NCBI RefSeq assembly: GCF_001691555.1
Contig: NZ_MAYN01000004.1
Coordinates: 1 to 64,000, forward strand
DNA: 64,000 nucleotides
Direction: 5' to 3'
From: Pantoea eucrina
GTDB lineage: Bacteria > Pseudomonadota > Gammaproteobacteria > Enterobacterales > Enterobacteriaceae
The translations under genes were made by a program, and so were the position numbers. This document shows positions 22,439 to 32,252 of the stretch, in pieces. Below the pieces are notes generated by a model. The model was given only the letters and a program-made list of their open reading frames with translations. It made no database searches and was not told where the DNA came from. The stretch's first letter is position 1, and each line of letters opens with the position of its first letter.

Positions 22439-22921
22439 ATGACCAATAACGATGTTCTGCGCAGCGTGCGCTATATGCTTGATCTGAGCGATAGCAAAGT
22501 GGTGGAGATTTTTGCCCTTGCGGGAAGCGATGTGCCGCTGGAGGATGTGCAGGCCTGGCTGAAAAAAGAGGATGATGCCGCGTTTCGCAAACTGCCTGAT
22601 GTACTGATGGGCTATTTCCTCAACGGCCTGATCTACCATCGTCGCGGCAAAAGTGACGATGCGCCGGCGCCGTCCATTGAGCGTCGCATGAGCAATAACG
22701 TCTTTCTGAAAAAGCTGCGTATCGCATTTGCGCTGAAAACCACGGATATTCCTGACATCCTGCTGAAAGCCAATTTCAAGGTTTCACAGGGCGAAATCGG
22801 CGCTATCTTCCGCAATCCGGATCACAAAAACTATCGCGAATGTGGCGATCAAATCCTGCGTAATTTCCTGAAAGGGTTAACGCTTATCCAGCGTCCGGGA
22901 ACGCCGGCGAAGAAAAGCTGA
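22439..22921 (+). CDS. DUF1456 family protein, YehS-like
   Basis: The 160-residue protein has the two-fold repeated DUF1456 architecture: each half starts with a helical segment (DVLRSVRYMLDLSD; NNVFLKKLRIAFALK) and holds a PDHKNYRECGDQ-type motif near the C-terminus. It resembles E. coli YehS, whose function is unknown and whose gene lies elsewhere (near 47 min). GGAGAG precedes ATG 22439, and TATAAT at 22397-22402 is a possible -10 element. It lies between metR and yigM, which are adjacent in E. coli, so it is an insertion or relocation. Confidence 0.8.
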   Translation: MTNNDVLRSVRYMLDLSDSKVVEIFALAGSDVPLEDVQAWLKKEDDAAFRKLPDVLMGYFLNGLIYHRRGKSDDAPAPSIERRMSNNVFLKKLRIAFALKTTDIPDILLKANFKVSQGEIGAIFRNPDHKNYRECGDQILRNFLKGLTLIQRPGTPAKKS

Positions 22922-22927
22922 TCGCAT

Positions 22928-22949
22928 GGCGCAGCCTGAAGGCTGCGCC
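22928..22949. other. Strong hairpin between convergent genes
   Basis: GGCGCAGCC/GGCTGCGCC 9-bp perfect stem with loop TGAA lies between the yehS-like gene stop and the yigM stop. Neither side has a T-tract, so it is not a classical terminator. It may protect 3' ends or aid Rho-dependent termination from both sides. Confidence 0.6.
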
Positions 22950-22958
22950 CGCACGTTC

Positions 22959-23819
22959 TCAGGTGTGACGCCTGCCGATCACCCAGCGTTTATGCACATA
23001 GAGTGAAGCAAAGATCACCGCCGCGCCCGCAATAAAGCTCGGCCAGTGCGGCTTCTCCTGCCAGATCGCCAGATTGACCAGCAGCCCCGCCGGGACGTGC
23101 ATATTGTTCATAATGCCCAGCGTGCCGGCATCCACCTGCGTGGCCCCGTAGTTCCACATAAAATAGCCCAGCCCGGATGCGGCAACGCCCAGCCATATCA
23201 GCACGCTCCACTGCAGCGTGGTAGTGGGCAGTTTCTGCGGATTGCCCCACAGCGACCAGGCGAGCGCGGCAATCAGCACCGCACCCAGATAAAACCAGGA
23301 GAATGCGGTATGCTGCGGCATGGGCCGCGTCTCCTGCAGCCGCTTGTACCCCACCATGCCGACAGCAAAGCAGAGGTTCGCCGCCTGCACCAGCAGCAGA
23401 CCCAGCCAGAAATGCTCGCTGACTTTGTCATAGCGAATAATGGCTGCACCCGCTACCGCCAGCAGCGCGCTGAACGCGTAACCAATACGCAGCGGACGCC
23501 TGCTCAGCAGATCATAAATCAGCGTGATATAGAGCGGCGTCATCACCGTAAACAACAGAAACTCAGACACGCTCAGGTAGAGATAGGCTTCAAAACTGAG
23601 CAGATACATAATGCCGAGCTGCAGCATTCCCACCAGCATATAAAGCAGCAGCGTTGATGCCCGGTAGCCACGCCAGCGCAAAAACGGCAGAAAAATCAGT
23701 GCGGCCAGACCCAGGCGCATCAGCACGGAAAACCAGCTATCAACCTGACCTGCCAGGTATTCGCCAATCAGACTGAAAGAAAAAGCCCACAAAACAGTGG
23801 TCACAATAAGTAACAGCAC
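22959..23819 (-). CDS. yigM: DMT-family transporter YigM (biotin transporter BioP)
   Basis: Inner-membrane EamA/DMT transporter; the E. coli homologue is reported to import biotin. The 286-residue reading starts at GTG 23819 with GGGGAG nine nt upstream and lines up with the E. coli N-terminus. A longer frame opening with TTG at 23861 is less likely. About ten hydrophobic helices are visible in two EamA repeats, with conserved TVMTPLYITLIYD, MVGYKRL and GYFMWNYGATQVDAGTLGIMNN in short blocks. E. coli also has yigM next to metR. Confidence 0.92.
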   Translation of the reverse strand: MLLLIVTTVLWAFSFSLIGEYLAGQVDSWFSVLMRLGLAALIFLPFLRWRGYRASTLLLYMLVGMLQLGIMYLLSFEAYLYLSVSEFLLFTVMTPLYITLIYDLLSRRPLRIGYAFSALLAVAGAAIIRYDKVSEHFWLGLLLVQAANLCFAVGMVGYKRLQETRPMPQHTAFSWFYLGAVLIAALAWSLWGNPQKLPTTTLQWSVLIWLGVAASGLGYFMWNYGATQVDAGTLGIMNNMHVPAGLLVNLAIWQEKPHWPSFIAGAAVIFASLYVHKRWVIGRRHT

Positions 23820-24013
23820 GGTACACCACTCCCCGATAAACAGACGCGCTAGTGTAATCAAACCCGCGTGAACCAGCTGAATAATCTGGTTTACAACTGA
23901 TTATATTTAACTCACTCGCGGCAGGCGGCTGCAGATATGCCCTGGTCAGCGGTTTACGCTCAGACACATTTTCCGGTCAGGATGCGCATTAACCGCGGGT
24001 GCAAACGCAGCAA

Positions 24014-24033
24014 AATGCGCGAAATCCAACATT
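24014..24033. promoter_or_regulatory. Candidate GlpR operator upstream of glpT
   Basis: AATGCGCGAAATCCAACATT matches 17 of 20 positions of the GlpR consensus as I recall it (WATKYTCGWTAWCGAACATW). It lies about 190 bp before the glpT start, upstream of the CRP site. GlpR repression relieved by glycerol-3-phosphate is the known control of glpT. Confidence 0.6.
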
Positions 24034-24076
24034 TCCTGGTTTTTTTCGCTCCTGATTGTCATAAAACTGTAACATA

Positions 24077-24092
24077 TGTGTCACACGTCACA
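24077..24092. promoter_or_regulatory. CRP site upstream of glpT
   Basis: TGTGT-N6-TCACA matches the CRP consensus with one mismatch. It lies about 130 bp before the glpT start. CRP activation of glpT is established in E. coli. The region 23820-24222 holds no other gene that I can support. Confidence 0.7.
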
Positions 24093-24222
24093 GTAACGGG
24101 CAGCAACCATCTCTATTCTTTGCGCGATATGGAAACACCAGGTTTCCTTTGCGCTTATGCGTATTTCTGTCCCAACCTGCTGGGAAATTCATAACTATTC
24201 TGCGCCCCGGAGGGCCACACTC

Positions 24223-25563
24223 ATGCTGAGTATCTTTAAACCTGCACCGCATCAGCCTCAGGTGGCTGACGATCGTGTTGATCCGCTTTATCGTCGGCTG
24301 CGCTGGCAGATCTTTCTCGGGATCTTTTTTGGCTATGCTGCTTACTATCTGGTACGCAAAAACTTCGCGCTGGCGATGCCCTATCTGGTGGAACAGGGAT
24401 TTTCACGGGGGGATTTAGGGTTTGCCCTCTCCGGTATCTCTATTGCGTACGGCTTTTCCAAATTCATCATGGGTTCCGTTTCCGATCGCTCAAATCCGCG
24501 CGTTTTTCTGCCGGCGGGCCTGATCCTCGCTGCCTCGGTCATGCTGTTTATGGGTTTTGTACCCTGGGCGACCTCCAGCATTATGGTGATGTTTGTGCTG
24601 CTGTTCCTGTGTGGCTGGTTCCAGGGAATGGGCTGGCCGCCGTGTGGCCGCACCATGGTGCACTGGTGGTCACAGAAAGAGCGCGGCGGTATCGTCTCCG
24701 TGTGGAACTGCGCGCATAACGTCGGGGGCGGTATCCCGCCGCTGCTGTTTCTGCTCGGTATGGCGTGGTTTAACGACTGGAAAGCCGCGCTCTATATGCC
24801 CGCCTTTGGGGCGATTCTGATCGCGCTGTTTGCGTTTGCCATGATGCGCGATACGCCGCAATCCTGTGGCCTGCCGCCGATTGAAGCGTGGAAAAATGAC
24901 TATCCGCCTGATTACAGTGAGAACCATGAACAGGAGCTGACCGCAAAGCAGATCTTTATGCAGTACATTCTGCCCAACAAGCTGCTGTGGTATATCGCGC
25001 TGGCAAACGTCTTTGTCTACCTGCTGCGCTACGGCATTCTCGACTGGTCGCCAACCTATCTGAAAGAGGTCAAACACTTTACGCTGGATAAATCCTCCTG
25101 GGCCTACTTCCTGTATGAATATGCGGGCATTCCGGGAACGCTGCTGTGCGGCTGGATGTCAGACAAAGTGTTCAGAGGCAATCGCGGCGCGACCGGCGTG
25201 TTCTTTATGACGCTGGTGACTATCGCTACCGTGGTCTACTGGCTTAACCCGCCGGGCAATCCGGGTATCGATATGCTCTGTATGATTGTGATTGGCTTTC
25301 TGATCTACGGTCCGGTGATGCTGATTGGCCTGCACGCGCTGGAGCTGGCACCGAAGAAAGCTGCCGGCACCGCAGCGGGCTTTACCGGCCTGTTTGGTTA
25401 TCTGGGCGGCTCTGTAGCAGCCAGCGCTATTGTTGGTTATACCGTTGATTTCTTTGGCTGGGATGGCGGATTTATGGTGATGATCGCCGGCTCGGTACTG
25501 GCAGTGGTGCTGCTGCTGCTGACCATGATCAACGAACATAAGCATAAAAAACAGCTGGGATAA
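24223..25563 (+). CDS. glpT: Glycerol-3-phosphate:phosphate antiporter GlpT
   Basis: GlpT imports glycerol-3-phosphate in exchange for phosphate and also lets in fosfomycin. The 446-residue reading from ATG 24223 (GGAGG upstream) is nearly identical to E. coli GlpT over long stretches, with twelve hydrophobic helices and the OPA-family signatures [13 protein letters not shown] and [15 protein letters not shown]-type loop. E. coli glpT is followed by glpQ near 50 min. Here it stands alone between yigM and yigL with its own CRP and GlpR-like sites and a terminator. Confidence 0.95.
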   Translation: MLSIFKPAPHQPQVADDRVDPLYRRLRWQIFLGIFFGYAAYYLVRKNFALAMPYLVEQGFSRGDLGFALSGISIAYGFSKFIMGSVSDRSNPRVFLPAGLILAASVMLFMGFVPWATSSIMVMFVLLFLCGWFQGMGWPPCGRTMVHWWSQKERGGIVSVWNCAHNVGGGIPPLLFLLGMAWFNDWKAALYMPAFGAILIALFAFAMMRDTPQSCGLPPIEAWKNDYPPDYSENHEQELTAKQIFMQYILPNKLLWYIALANVFVYLLRYGILDWSPTYLKEVKHFTLDKSSWAYFLYEYAGIPGTLLCGWMSDKVFRGNRGATGVFFMTLVTIATVVYWLNPPGNPGIDMLCMIVIGFLIYGPVMLIGLHALELAPKKAAGTAAGFTGLFGYLGGSVAASAIVGYTVDFFGWDGGFMVMIAGSVLAVVLLLLTMINEHKHKKQLG

Positions 25564-25569
25564 GCGAGG

Positions 25570-25601
25570 CGGGCCGGGATGCACTACCGGCCCGTTTTTT
25601 T
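25570..25601 (+). terminator. Rho-independent terminator of glpT
   Basis: CGGGCCGG/CCGGCCCG stem (25570-25577 and 25587-25594) with a 9-nt loop and seven T residues at 25595-25601. The T-run overlaps the stop codon of the convergent yigL at 25600-25602. Confidence 0.9.
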
Positions 25602-26400
25602 ACTCCAGAAAGAGTTTACGCAGCGTGTGCGGCACCGCATCGTCCGCGTTGCTGCCAATGACCTCCAGCGACGGCAGCGTATCCTTCAGGCGCTGCTGTC
25701 CGTTATGCATAATGCAGCCTTTACCGGCCATACTCAGCATCTCCACATCATTCATGCCATCCCCGAATGCGATGCACGCCTTCAGCGAATGGCCCAGCTG
25801 TTTCGCGACGGCCTCCAGCGCATGTCCTTTCGACACGCCGCCCGCCATGACTTCCAGACAGGTTGGCAGCGAAAAACTGACGTTAACGCGATCGCCCCAG
25901 CGTGCTTCAATCGCCTGCTCAAGCGGCAGCAGACTGGCCGGATCGCTGCTGGTGAAGAAGACCTTACTGATGCCGTCGGTGGGCAACATTCCCGGTTCAT
26001 AGAGCTGATACATAAACTCCGACTCCTGAAAATAGTCCTGCTCATCGGGATGGTGACGGCTCATAAACCACTCATCATCGCGATAAACATGGGTCAGGAT
26101 ATTTTCATCCTGATATTTCAGGGCGTAGAGCTCGCTGGCGATATCGCTGTCGAGATTGTGGCTGAAGATCAGCTCGCCTGCGGCGTTATGCACGCGCGCG
26201 CCGTTGGAGGTGATCATATACGCCGGAATGCCGAGTTTGTCGCGCATTTGTCCCACGTCGATATGATGACGGCCGGTGGCAAAAACAAAATGGATATCAC
26301 GCGCCACCAGCGCCTGCAGCGTGGTACGGGCAAACGGCGTCAGACGATGTTGCGGAGAGAGCAGCGTGCCATCCAGATCGGATGCAACGATGTGAAACAT
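25600..26400 (-). CDS. yigL: HAD-family phosphatase YigL (pyridoxal phosphate/sugar phosphate phosphatase)
   Basis: Cof-type HAD hydrolase. The E. coli enzyme dephosphorylates pyridoxal phosphate and hexose phosphates and is part of the SgrS glucose-phosphate stress response. The 266 residues equal the E. coli length. The nucleophile motif SDLDGTLLSP (residues about 6-15), the FATGRHH motif II, the GVSKGHAL lysine and FGDGMNDVEM motif IV are intact. It is 32 bp downstream of pldB on the same strand; in E. coli SgrS acts on the pldB-yigL message. Confidence 0.94.
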   Translation of the reverse strand: MFHIVASDLDGTLLSPQHRLTPFARTTLQALVARDIHFVFATGRHHIDVGQMRDKLGIPAYMITSNGARVHNAAGELIFSHNLDSDIASELYALKYQDENILTHVYRDDEWFMSRHHPDEQDYFQESEFMYQLYEPGMLPTDGISKVFFTSSDPASLLPLEQAIEARWGDRVNVSFSLPTCLEVMAGGVSKGHALEAVAKQLGHSLKACIAFGDGMNDVEMLSMAGKGCIMHNGQQRLKDTLPSLEVIGSNADDAVPHTLRKLFLE

Positions 26401-26432
26401 GGAAACCTCGGGTTGTAATAGCGGAAATAACG

Positions 26433-27428
26433 TCAGCTGAGATGACGGGCAAAAAAATCCACGGTGGCATTGAGCGCTTCAGCGCGCATTGCATCTGACT
26501 CAAACAGAATTTCATGTCGCGCGCCTTTAATGACGCGCGGCGCATTACCTTCACAGGGATGCCCGGCAGCGGCCAGTGCCTGGCAGAAGAGATCCTGTGA
26601 ACGGTTGTCCACCACATCATCTTCGCTCGCCTGCAGCAGCAGCAGCGGCGTGGTGATATTTGCCGCCTGACGCATAATATTGCGTCCGGCCTGCACGCCT
26701 TCGCGTACCCAGTGATAGGTCGGGCCGCCGACGCGAATAGCCGGATCGTCAGCATAAAAGCGCAGATTGCGCCGGTAACGCTCGCGGCTGTGCGTCAGGC
26801 GGTTAATGCCAAACGGATGCGCGCGCCAGCGTCCGGTGCCAAGCGCGTATCCGTCGCGCAGCGCCGGTCGCTTCTCTGCCCAGTCAAGAATACGGTGTGC
26901 CAGAAAGGGCGGCAGCGGCAGCACAATACCAAACATCGGTGCGCACAGCACCGCCGCATGAAATGCCCGCGGCTGCCGGGCCAGAAAAAGCGCGACAATC
27001 GCGCCGCCCATTGAGTGTGCCAGTACATAGCGCTGCTGATAATGCTGACTGACAATCTCTTTCAGATAGAGGGTTTCCAGATCGTCGACGTAGTCACTGA
27101 ACTCCACCACATGGCCACGGTGGGAATCGGCCAGCAGCCGCTCAGATCGTCCCTGCCCGCGATGGTCAATAATCACCACGTCATAGCCACAGTGAAACAG
27201 GTCGTAGGCCAGCTCGGGATACTTGATATAACTTTCAATACGCCCCGGCACAATCAGGATCACGCGCGTGTGCTGCGGAGAGGTAAAGCGCACATAGCGC
27301 AGGGTAAGATTACCGGTGCCGGTGAACTCACACTCTTCCCGCTGCCGCCAGAAGTCGAGCAGCGGGCCGGTAGCAAACGCCGCAAAAGCGCGTTCGCGTC
27401 TGAGCCAGCTCTCTTTATGATGCTGCAT
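26433..27428 (-). CDS. pldB: Lysophospholipase L2 PldB
   Basis: PldB hydrolyses lysophospholipids, mainly 2-acyl-glycerophosphoethanolamine, at the inner membrane. The 331-residue alpha/beta hydrolase has the nucleophile elbow LAHSMGGA (Ser), the oxyanion-region [27 protein letters not shown], and a C-terminal His in [10 protein letters not shown]. The Shine-Dalgarno region GGGAGGGG lies directly upstream. It is followed by yigL and divergent from rhtB, as in E. coli. Confidence 0.94.
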   Translation of the reverse strand: MQHHKESWLRRERAFAAFATGPLLDFWRQREECEFTGTGNLTLRYVRFTSPQHTRVILIVPGRIESYIKYPELAYDLFHCGYDVVIIDHRGQGRSERLLADSHRGHVVEFSDYVDDLETLYLKEIVSQHYQQRYVLAHSMGGAIVALFLARQPRAFHAAVLCAPMFGIVLPLPPFLAHRILDWAEKRPALRDGYALGTGRWRAHPFGINRLTHSRERYRRNLRFYADDPAIRVGGPTYHWVREGVQAGRNIMRQAANITTPLLLLQASEDDVVDNRSQDLFCQALAAAGHPCEGNAPRVIKGARHEILFESDAMRAEALNATVDFFARHLS

Positions 27429-27532
27429 CTGCCCCTCCCGGAGAGTTCAATCCGCCCTGCTGGTATGCCGTAGCGCAGCGCAATTTTCTGGCGTATTGTG
27501 TCATACTTCGCTCGCTTCAGGGAATGTCACGC

Positions 27533-28156
27533 ATGACTACAGAATGGTGGTTAACCTACCTGCTTACCACAACCATCCTCAGCCTTTCGCCAGGCTCAGG
27601 CGCTATCAATACCATGAGCACCGGTATCAGCCACGGCTACCGTGGCGCGGCCGTGTCGATTACCGGCTTACAGCTCGGACTGGCGGTACATATTGTGCTG
27701 GTAGGGGCCGGACTCGGCGCGCTGTTTTCGCAGTCACTGCTGGCGTTTGAAATCCTGAAATGGGCCGGCGCAGCCTATCTGATCTGGCTGGGCATTCAGC
27801 AGTGGCGGTCCGCAGGCAGTCTCGATCTGAACGCCGTTGCCAAAGCGATGCCGCGTCGTCACCTGTTTCAGCGCGCGCTGCTGGTTAACCTGACCAACCC
27901 CAAAAGCATCGTATTTCTTGCTGCGCTGTTTCCGCAGTTTATCCTGCCCCATCAGCCGCAGCTGATGCAGTATTTCATCCTCGGCGTGACAACGATTGTG
28001 GTCGATATCATCGTGATGATTGGCTACGCCACGCTGGCGACGCGCATTGCGGTCTGGATCAAAGGCCCCCGGCAGATGAAGCTGCTGAACCGTATTTTTG
28101 GCGGATTGTTTATGGCGGTCGGCGCGCTGTTAGCCAGCGCGCGCAGAATAGCGTAA
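27533..28156 (+). CDS. rhtB: Homoserine/homoserine lactone efflux protein RhtB
   Basis: LysE/RhtB-family exporter that pumps out homoserine and its lactone. The 207-residue reading from ATG 27533 has AGGGA nine nt upstream; an ATG at 27524 overlaps that site and is unlikely. Six hydrophobic helices and the signature [28 protein letters not shown] and [18 protein letters not shown] match E. coli RhtB (206). It is divergent from pldB across 104 bp and convergent with rhtC. Confidence 0.94.
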   Translation: MTTEWWLTYLLTTTILSLSPGSGAINTMSTGISHGYRGAAVSITGLQLGLAVHIVLVGAGLGALFSQSLLAFEILKWAGAAYLIWLGIQQWRSAGSLDLNAVAKAMPRRHLFQRALLVNLTNPKSIVFLAALFPQFILPHQPQLMQYFILGVTTIVVDIIVMIGYATLATRIAVWIKGPRQMKLLNRIFGGLFMAVGALLASARRIA

Positions 28157-28162
28157 AAAGCG

Positions 28163-28190
28163 GCCGGGTGTGCAGTCAGCCACACCCGGC
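28163..28190 (-). terminator. Hairpin between rhtB and rhtC
   Basis: GCCGGGTGTG/CACACCCGGC 10-bp perfect stem (28163-28172 and 28181-28190) with an 8-nt loop. On the minus strand it is followed, after CG, by CTTTTTAC, so it probably ends rhtC transcripts. On the plus strand there is no T-run. Confidence 0.65.
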
Positions 28191-28218
28191 GCAGCGTCGC
28201 CGTTTCAGGCGACCGGGC

Positions 28219-28842
28219 CTAGCGCGAAATAATCAGGTGAAGGCCAAAACCGGCAAACAGCACGCCCGCCATGCCATCTACCCACTTTGCCATGCGCTGA
28301 TATTTCTCACGCATCCACGGCAGCGCAAAGATAGTGGCCACCAGCGCAAACCATGCAAAGGTTTCCGCAATAATCAGCAGGAACAGCCCCCAGCGCGTAG
28401 CGGCACCAATATCATTGCCGACAAACAGCGAGAAGACGCTGCCAAAATAGATAATCGCTTTGGGATTGGACAGGTTTGTCAGCAAGCCTTTAAGAAAGCT
28501 CATGCCGCGCTTCGGCAGCTCCACCACGGGTGCGTCACTCTGCGACTGCTTATGACGCTGACGCGCCGAGCGCAGCAGCTGCCAGCCCATCCACAGCAGA
28601 TAGAGCCCGCCACCCACCATGATAATTTCATGCAGCCACGCCATTTTTGCCAGCAGCAGATGCAGACCCATCAGCGCTACGCCCGCCCAGACAACAATGC
28701 CCAGCGTAATGCCCAGCACGCCCATCATCGCCTCTTTACGCGAGCGGCTGGCCGCAGTTTGCGACACAAAAAAGAAGTCAGGTCCGGGGCTCATCAGCGC
28801 AACCAGGTGCACCAGCGCAACGGTGGCAAACAATATCAGCAT
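28219..28842 (-). CDS. rhtC: Threonine efflux protein RhtC
   Basis: LysE/RhtB-family exporter specific for threonine. The 207-residue protein has an N-terminal helix, the family motif MSPGPDFFFVSQTA near residue 17, six membrane segments and NLSNPKAIIYFGSVFS. Length equals E. coli RhtC within one residue. AAAGGA precedes the start. It follows recQ by 12 bp, as in E. coli. Confidence 0.94.
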   Translation of the reverse strand: MLILFATVALVHLVALMSPGPDFFFVSQTAASRSRKEAMMGVLGITLGIVVWAGVALMGLHLLLAKMAWLHEIIMVGGGLYLLWMGWQLLRSARQRHKQSQSDAPVVELPKRGMSFLKGLLTNLSNPKAIIYFGSVFSLFVGNDIGAATRWGLFLLIIAETFAWFALVATIFALPWMREKYQRMAKWVDGMAGVLFAGFGLHLIISR

Positions 28843-28854
28843 ACGTTTAGTCCT

Positions 28855-30681
28855 TTACTCGTCATTATCAAGATGTTCTCTGATCATCAGCAGAAACGGC
28901 TTACCAAAGCGTTCCAGTTTGCGATGACCCACGCCGTTTACGCTCAGCATATCTGAAGCGCTGACCGGTAACTGTTCTGCCATTTCAATCAGCGTGGCGT
29001 CGTTAAACACCACGTAAGGCGGAATATTCTCTTCATCAGCAATCGCTTTACGCAGCTTACGCAGCTTGGCAAACAGCTTGCGATCGTAGTTGCCACCGTA
29101 CACTTTTGGCGCACTGCTGCGACTTTTCGCCGTCACGGTACGCGGTACGGCAAGCATCAGCGGTATTTCAGCGCGCAGGACCGGACGCGCAGCTTCAGTG
29201 AGCTGCAGCGCAGAGTGCAGGGCGATGTTTTGTGTCACCATGCCGAGATGAATGAGCTGACGCAGCACGCTGATCCAGTGCTCCAGACTCTGCTCGCGTC
29301 CCAGACCATAGACCGGCAGTTTGTCGTGGCCGTTATCGCGGATACGCTGACTGGCTGAGCCGCGCAATACCTCCACGATGTAGCTCATGCCAAAACGCTG
29401 GCCGGTACGATAGATGCACGATAGCGCTTTCTGTCCGTCGACCAGACCGTCATAACGGCGGGGAGGATCGAGGCAGATATCGCAGTTACCGCAGGGCTGC
29501 TGACGCCCTTCGCCAAAGTAGTTCAGCAGCACCAGACGCCGGCAGGTTTGCGCTTCCGCAAACGCGCCCATCGCATTGAGCTTGTGCCGCTCGATATCCT
29601 GCAGCGGCCCCGGGACTTTCTCCTCCAGGCATTTGCGCAGCCAGACCATATCCGCCGGATCGTAAAGCATCATCGCTTCAGCAGGCAGGCCATCGCGTCC
29701 GGCGCGGCCGGTCTCCTGATAGTAGGATTCAATGTTACGCGGAATATCAAAATGCACCACAAAGCGGACATTGGGTTTGTTGATACCCATGCCAAACGCC
29801 ACGGTAGCGACCACAATCTGCAGATCGTCGCGCTGAAACGCTTCCTGAACATGCGCGCGCTGTGCGCTGTCGATGCCGGCGTGATAGGCACCCACGCTCA
29901 GGCCACGGCTTTGCAGACGTGCGGCGGTATCTTCCACTTTCGCCCGGCTGTTACAGTAAATGATGCCGCTTTTGCCGCGCTGCTCCTGCACATAGCGCAG
30001 CAGCTGGTCGGTGGGTTTAAACTTCTCCACCAAGGTATAGCGGATATTGGGACGATCAAAGCTGCTGACCTGAATCAGCGGATCGCGCATCTGCAGCAGA
30101 TGTACGATGTCGTTACGCGTGGTTTCATCGGCCGTGGCAGTCAGCGCCATCACCGGGAGCTGCGGAAAACGCTGCCTCAGCTGCCCGAGTGCGCCATACT
30201 CCGGCCGGAAATCATGTCCCCACTGTGAGATGCAGTGCGCTTCATCGACGGCCAGCATCACCGGATTCCAGTGCTGCAGACCCTCCAGGAAGTTGTCCAT
30301 CATCAGCCGTTCCGGGGCGATGTACAGCAGTTTCAGCTTACCGGTGCGGCAATCGGCAAAAACCTGCTGCTGCTGTTCGCGCGTCTGCGTTGAGTTGAGA
30401 CACGCCGCCGCCACGCCGTTGGCCAGCAGCTGGTCAACCTGATCTTTCATCAGTGAAATCAGCGGGGAGACCACCAGCGTCAGTCCCTCCTGAACCAGCG
30501 CCGGGATCTGGTAGCAGATCGATTTACCGCCGCCGGTCGGCATCACGACCAGACAGTCACGTCCTGAGAGCGCTGACTCGATAATGGATTGCTGACCCGG
30601 ACGAAACTGCTGATAGCCGAAGGTGTCATGTAACACCTGTTGCGCCAGCGTTTCCTGATTGTGCACTGCCGAAATTGCCAC
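28855..30681 (-). CDS. recQ: ATP-dependent 3'-5' DNA helicase RecQ
   Basis: RecQ unwinds DNA in RecF-pathway recombination and suppresses illegitimate recombination. The 608 residues compare with 609 in E. coli. The Walker [11 protein letters not shown] (about residues 45-54), DEAH box, [10 protein letters not shown] motif VI, zinc-binding Cys cluster ([19 protein letters not shown]) and C-terminal HRDC domain are all present. The start is GTG at 30681 with AGGA at usable spacing. It lies between pldA and rhtC. Confidence 0.96.
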   Translation of the reverse strand: MAISAVHNQETLAQQVLHDTFGYQQFRPGQQSIIESALSGRDCLVVMPTGGGKSICYQIPALVQEGLTLVVSPLISLMKDQVDQLLANGVAAACLNSTQTREQQQQVFADCRTGKLKLLYIAPERLMMDNFLEGLQHWNPVMLAVDEAHCISQWGHDFRPEYGALGQLRQRFPQLPVMALTATADETTRNDIVHLLQMRDPLIQVSSFDRPNIRYTLVEKFKPTDQLLRYVQEQRGKSGIIYCNSRAKVEDTAARLQSRGLSVGAYHAGIDSAQRAHVQEAFQRDDLQIVVATVAFGMGINKPNVRFVVHFDIPRNIESYYQETGRAGRDGLPAEAMMLYDPADMVWLRKCLEEKVPGPLQDIERHKLNAMGAFAEAQTCRRLVLLNYFGEGRQQPCGNCDICLDPPRRYDGLVDGQKALSCIYRTGQRFGMSYIVEVLRGSASQRIRDNGHDKLPVYGLGREQSLEHWISVLRQLIHLGMVTQNIALHSALQLTEAARPVLRAEIPLMLAVPRTVTAKSRSSAPKVYGGNYDRKLFAKLRKLRKAIADEENIPPYVVFNDATLIEMAEQLPVSASDMLSVNGVGHRKLERFGKPFLLMIREHLDNDE

Positions 30682-30700
30682 GGTAATCCTGTTTTACTGA

Positions 30701-31579
30701 TTAGAACAGATCGTTAAGCGTTACGCCCACGCCTAAACGGGTCTGACGGTGGTTATAGTCGATAAGCGATTCACCATAGCCGCTGAAAAGCTGCGTATAA
30801 AAGCGGACATGTTCAGTGAGAGGATAGCTCCAGGCGAAGGTCGCGCCGCCGTAGCCGCTGTTCCAGTTATAGTTGCCTTCCACGCTAAATATGCTGTCGC
30901 CCATCATATAGCCGAGTTTCGCGCGGTAATAACCCATGTATTTGGTAATGTCCGGGTTATCATCTTCGCCGGCGCTTTCCGGCAGACGATACCAGGGTTT
31001 GATCTCCGCAAGGAAGTTGCCGTTCTCTGCCATCAGACGGGCGTAAAGGCGGTTCCAGCTGCGGGAAGTGGGATCGCTGCGACCATTAGACTGATGATTA
31101 ACGCCCAGCTCCACATCACGCAGCGTCCAGCCTGCCAGCGAATAATCCGTTGCCCAGCCAAGAAACAGCTGCGGCTCATAGTTTGTTTCGCGGAAAGGTG
31201 ACGATGCGCCACGATTCGACAGCTGCCACCATGAACGCTGAGTATACGAGGCGGCCAGCACGGAGTTCTCACCTAAAATGCCGCGCCACAGCGGAAACGC
31301 CAGGCTGAGCTGGAATTTTACTTCATCTTTTTTCGCTTTGTCTGCCCAGTTGTAAGAGGAAATCGCCTCTTTATTCATGTCGCTGGTGTAGGTGTAAAGC
31401 AGGTAGTTGTTTTCATAGGGGTAAAGCACAAAGGGGTTGTCGTGCTTTTCCAGCAGATTTGCGATCACGCTCCCCTTCACCGCAGGTGCGTCGTGAATAT
31501 TTTTAATCGTGGCTTCATCTGCCTGCGCCAGTGCAGGAACGGTTAATGCCGCGGCCAGCATGACGTATTGCTTACGCAT
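30701..31579 (-). CDS. pldA: Outer membrane phospholipase A PldA
   Basis: PldA is a 12-stranded outer-membrane barrel that hydrolyses misplaced phospholipids in the outer leaflet; it is active as a calcium-dependent dimer. The 292-residue precursor from ATG 31579 has a signal peptide ending at the Ala-Gln-Ala before DEATIKN (about residue 20). The active-site His and Ser lie in NHQSNGRSDPTSRSWNR, and the C-terminus ends in Phe as barrel proteins do. The open frame extends upstream, but that part carries no signal sequence or similarity. Confidence 0.95.
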   Translation of the reverse strand: MRKQYVMLAAALTVPALAQADEATIKNIHDAPAVKGSVIANLLEKHDNPFVLYPYENNYLLYTYTSDMNKEAISSYNWADKAKKDEVKFQLSLAFPLWRGILGENSVLAASYTQRSWWQLSNRGASSPFRETNYEPQLFLGWATDYSLAGWTLRDVELGVNHQSNGRSDPTSRSWNRLYARLMAENGNFLAEIKPWYRLPESAGEDDNPDITKYMGYYRAKLGYMMGDSIFSVEGNYNWNSGYGGATFAWSYPLTEHVRFYTQLFSGYGESLIDYNHRQTRLGVGVTLNDLF

Positions 31580-31745
31580 AGTGTTCTCCAGTGCGCTGCG
31601 TGGGAAGGTTTTCAGGGCGGTGGTACAAAAAGCAGGCCATTCTACACGCAAAGCGGGACGTTGATCAGTGCCGATTTCTGAAACTGGAAAGCGGCGCGGG
31701 AGCAGCATAATATACACAACTTCTTAACATCTTAAGGCCGTAACT

Positions 31746-32216
31746 ATGTCATCTCCGATGCTGACTCAGCAGGACGCGCGCCAGCTGATTGGTGAAATTT
31801 TTGTTTATCATATGCCGTTTAATCAGGCGCTGGGCCTGGAGCTGGAACACCTTGATGCTGATACTACCCGGCTCGCATTTGCCAATAAAACCATGCTGGT
31901 GGGCAATGCCGCGCAGCAGATCCTGCATGGCGGCGTGATTGCTTCAGTGCTGGATGTTACCGCCGGTCTGGTCTGCGTCAGCCATGCGCTGACGCGGCAG
32001 GAGAGCATCAGCGAAGAAGATCTGCGCCAGCGCCTGGCGCGAATGGGTACTATCGATCTGCGGGTTGATTATCTGCGTCCGGGTCGCGGCGAACACTTTG
32101 TCGCTACCGGTCATCTGCTGCGTGCCGGTAATAAAGTCGCCGTGGCGCGCGTTGAACTGCATAATCAGCAGCACGATTATATCGCTACGGTCACCGCCAC
32201 TTACCTGATTGGTTAA
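31746..32216 (+). CDS. yigI: Hotdog-fold thioesterase YigI
   Basis: The 156-residue hotdog-fold protein is similar to E. coli YigI (155), reported to be a medium/long-chain acyl-CoA thioesterase. The hotdog signature lies in [18 protein letters not shown] (residues about 58-75), followed by [19 protein letters not shown] precedes the ATG. It is divergent from pldA and lies 36 bp upstream of the rarD start used here. Confidence 0.9.
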   Translation: MSSPMLTQQDARQLIGEIFVYHMPFNQALGLELEHLDADTTRLAFANKTMLVGNAAQQILHGGVIASVLDVTAGLVCVSHALTRQESISEEDLRQRLARMGTIDLRVDYLRPGRGEHFVATGHLLRAGNKVAVARVELHNQQHDYIATVTATYLIG

Positions 32217-32252
32217 TCAGCGCAACCGGTGCGCCGCCTTATGGACAATACA

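Noticed and set aside
25579-26418. 279-codon plus-strand ORF opposite yigL, starting in the glpT terminator
   Set aside because: Start lies in a terminator stem and the frame is antisense to a conserved HAD phosphatase.
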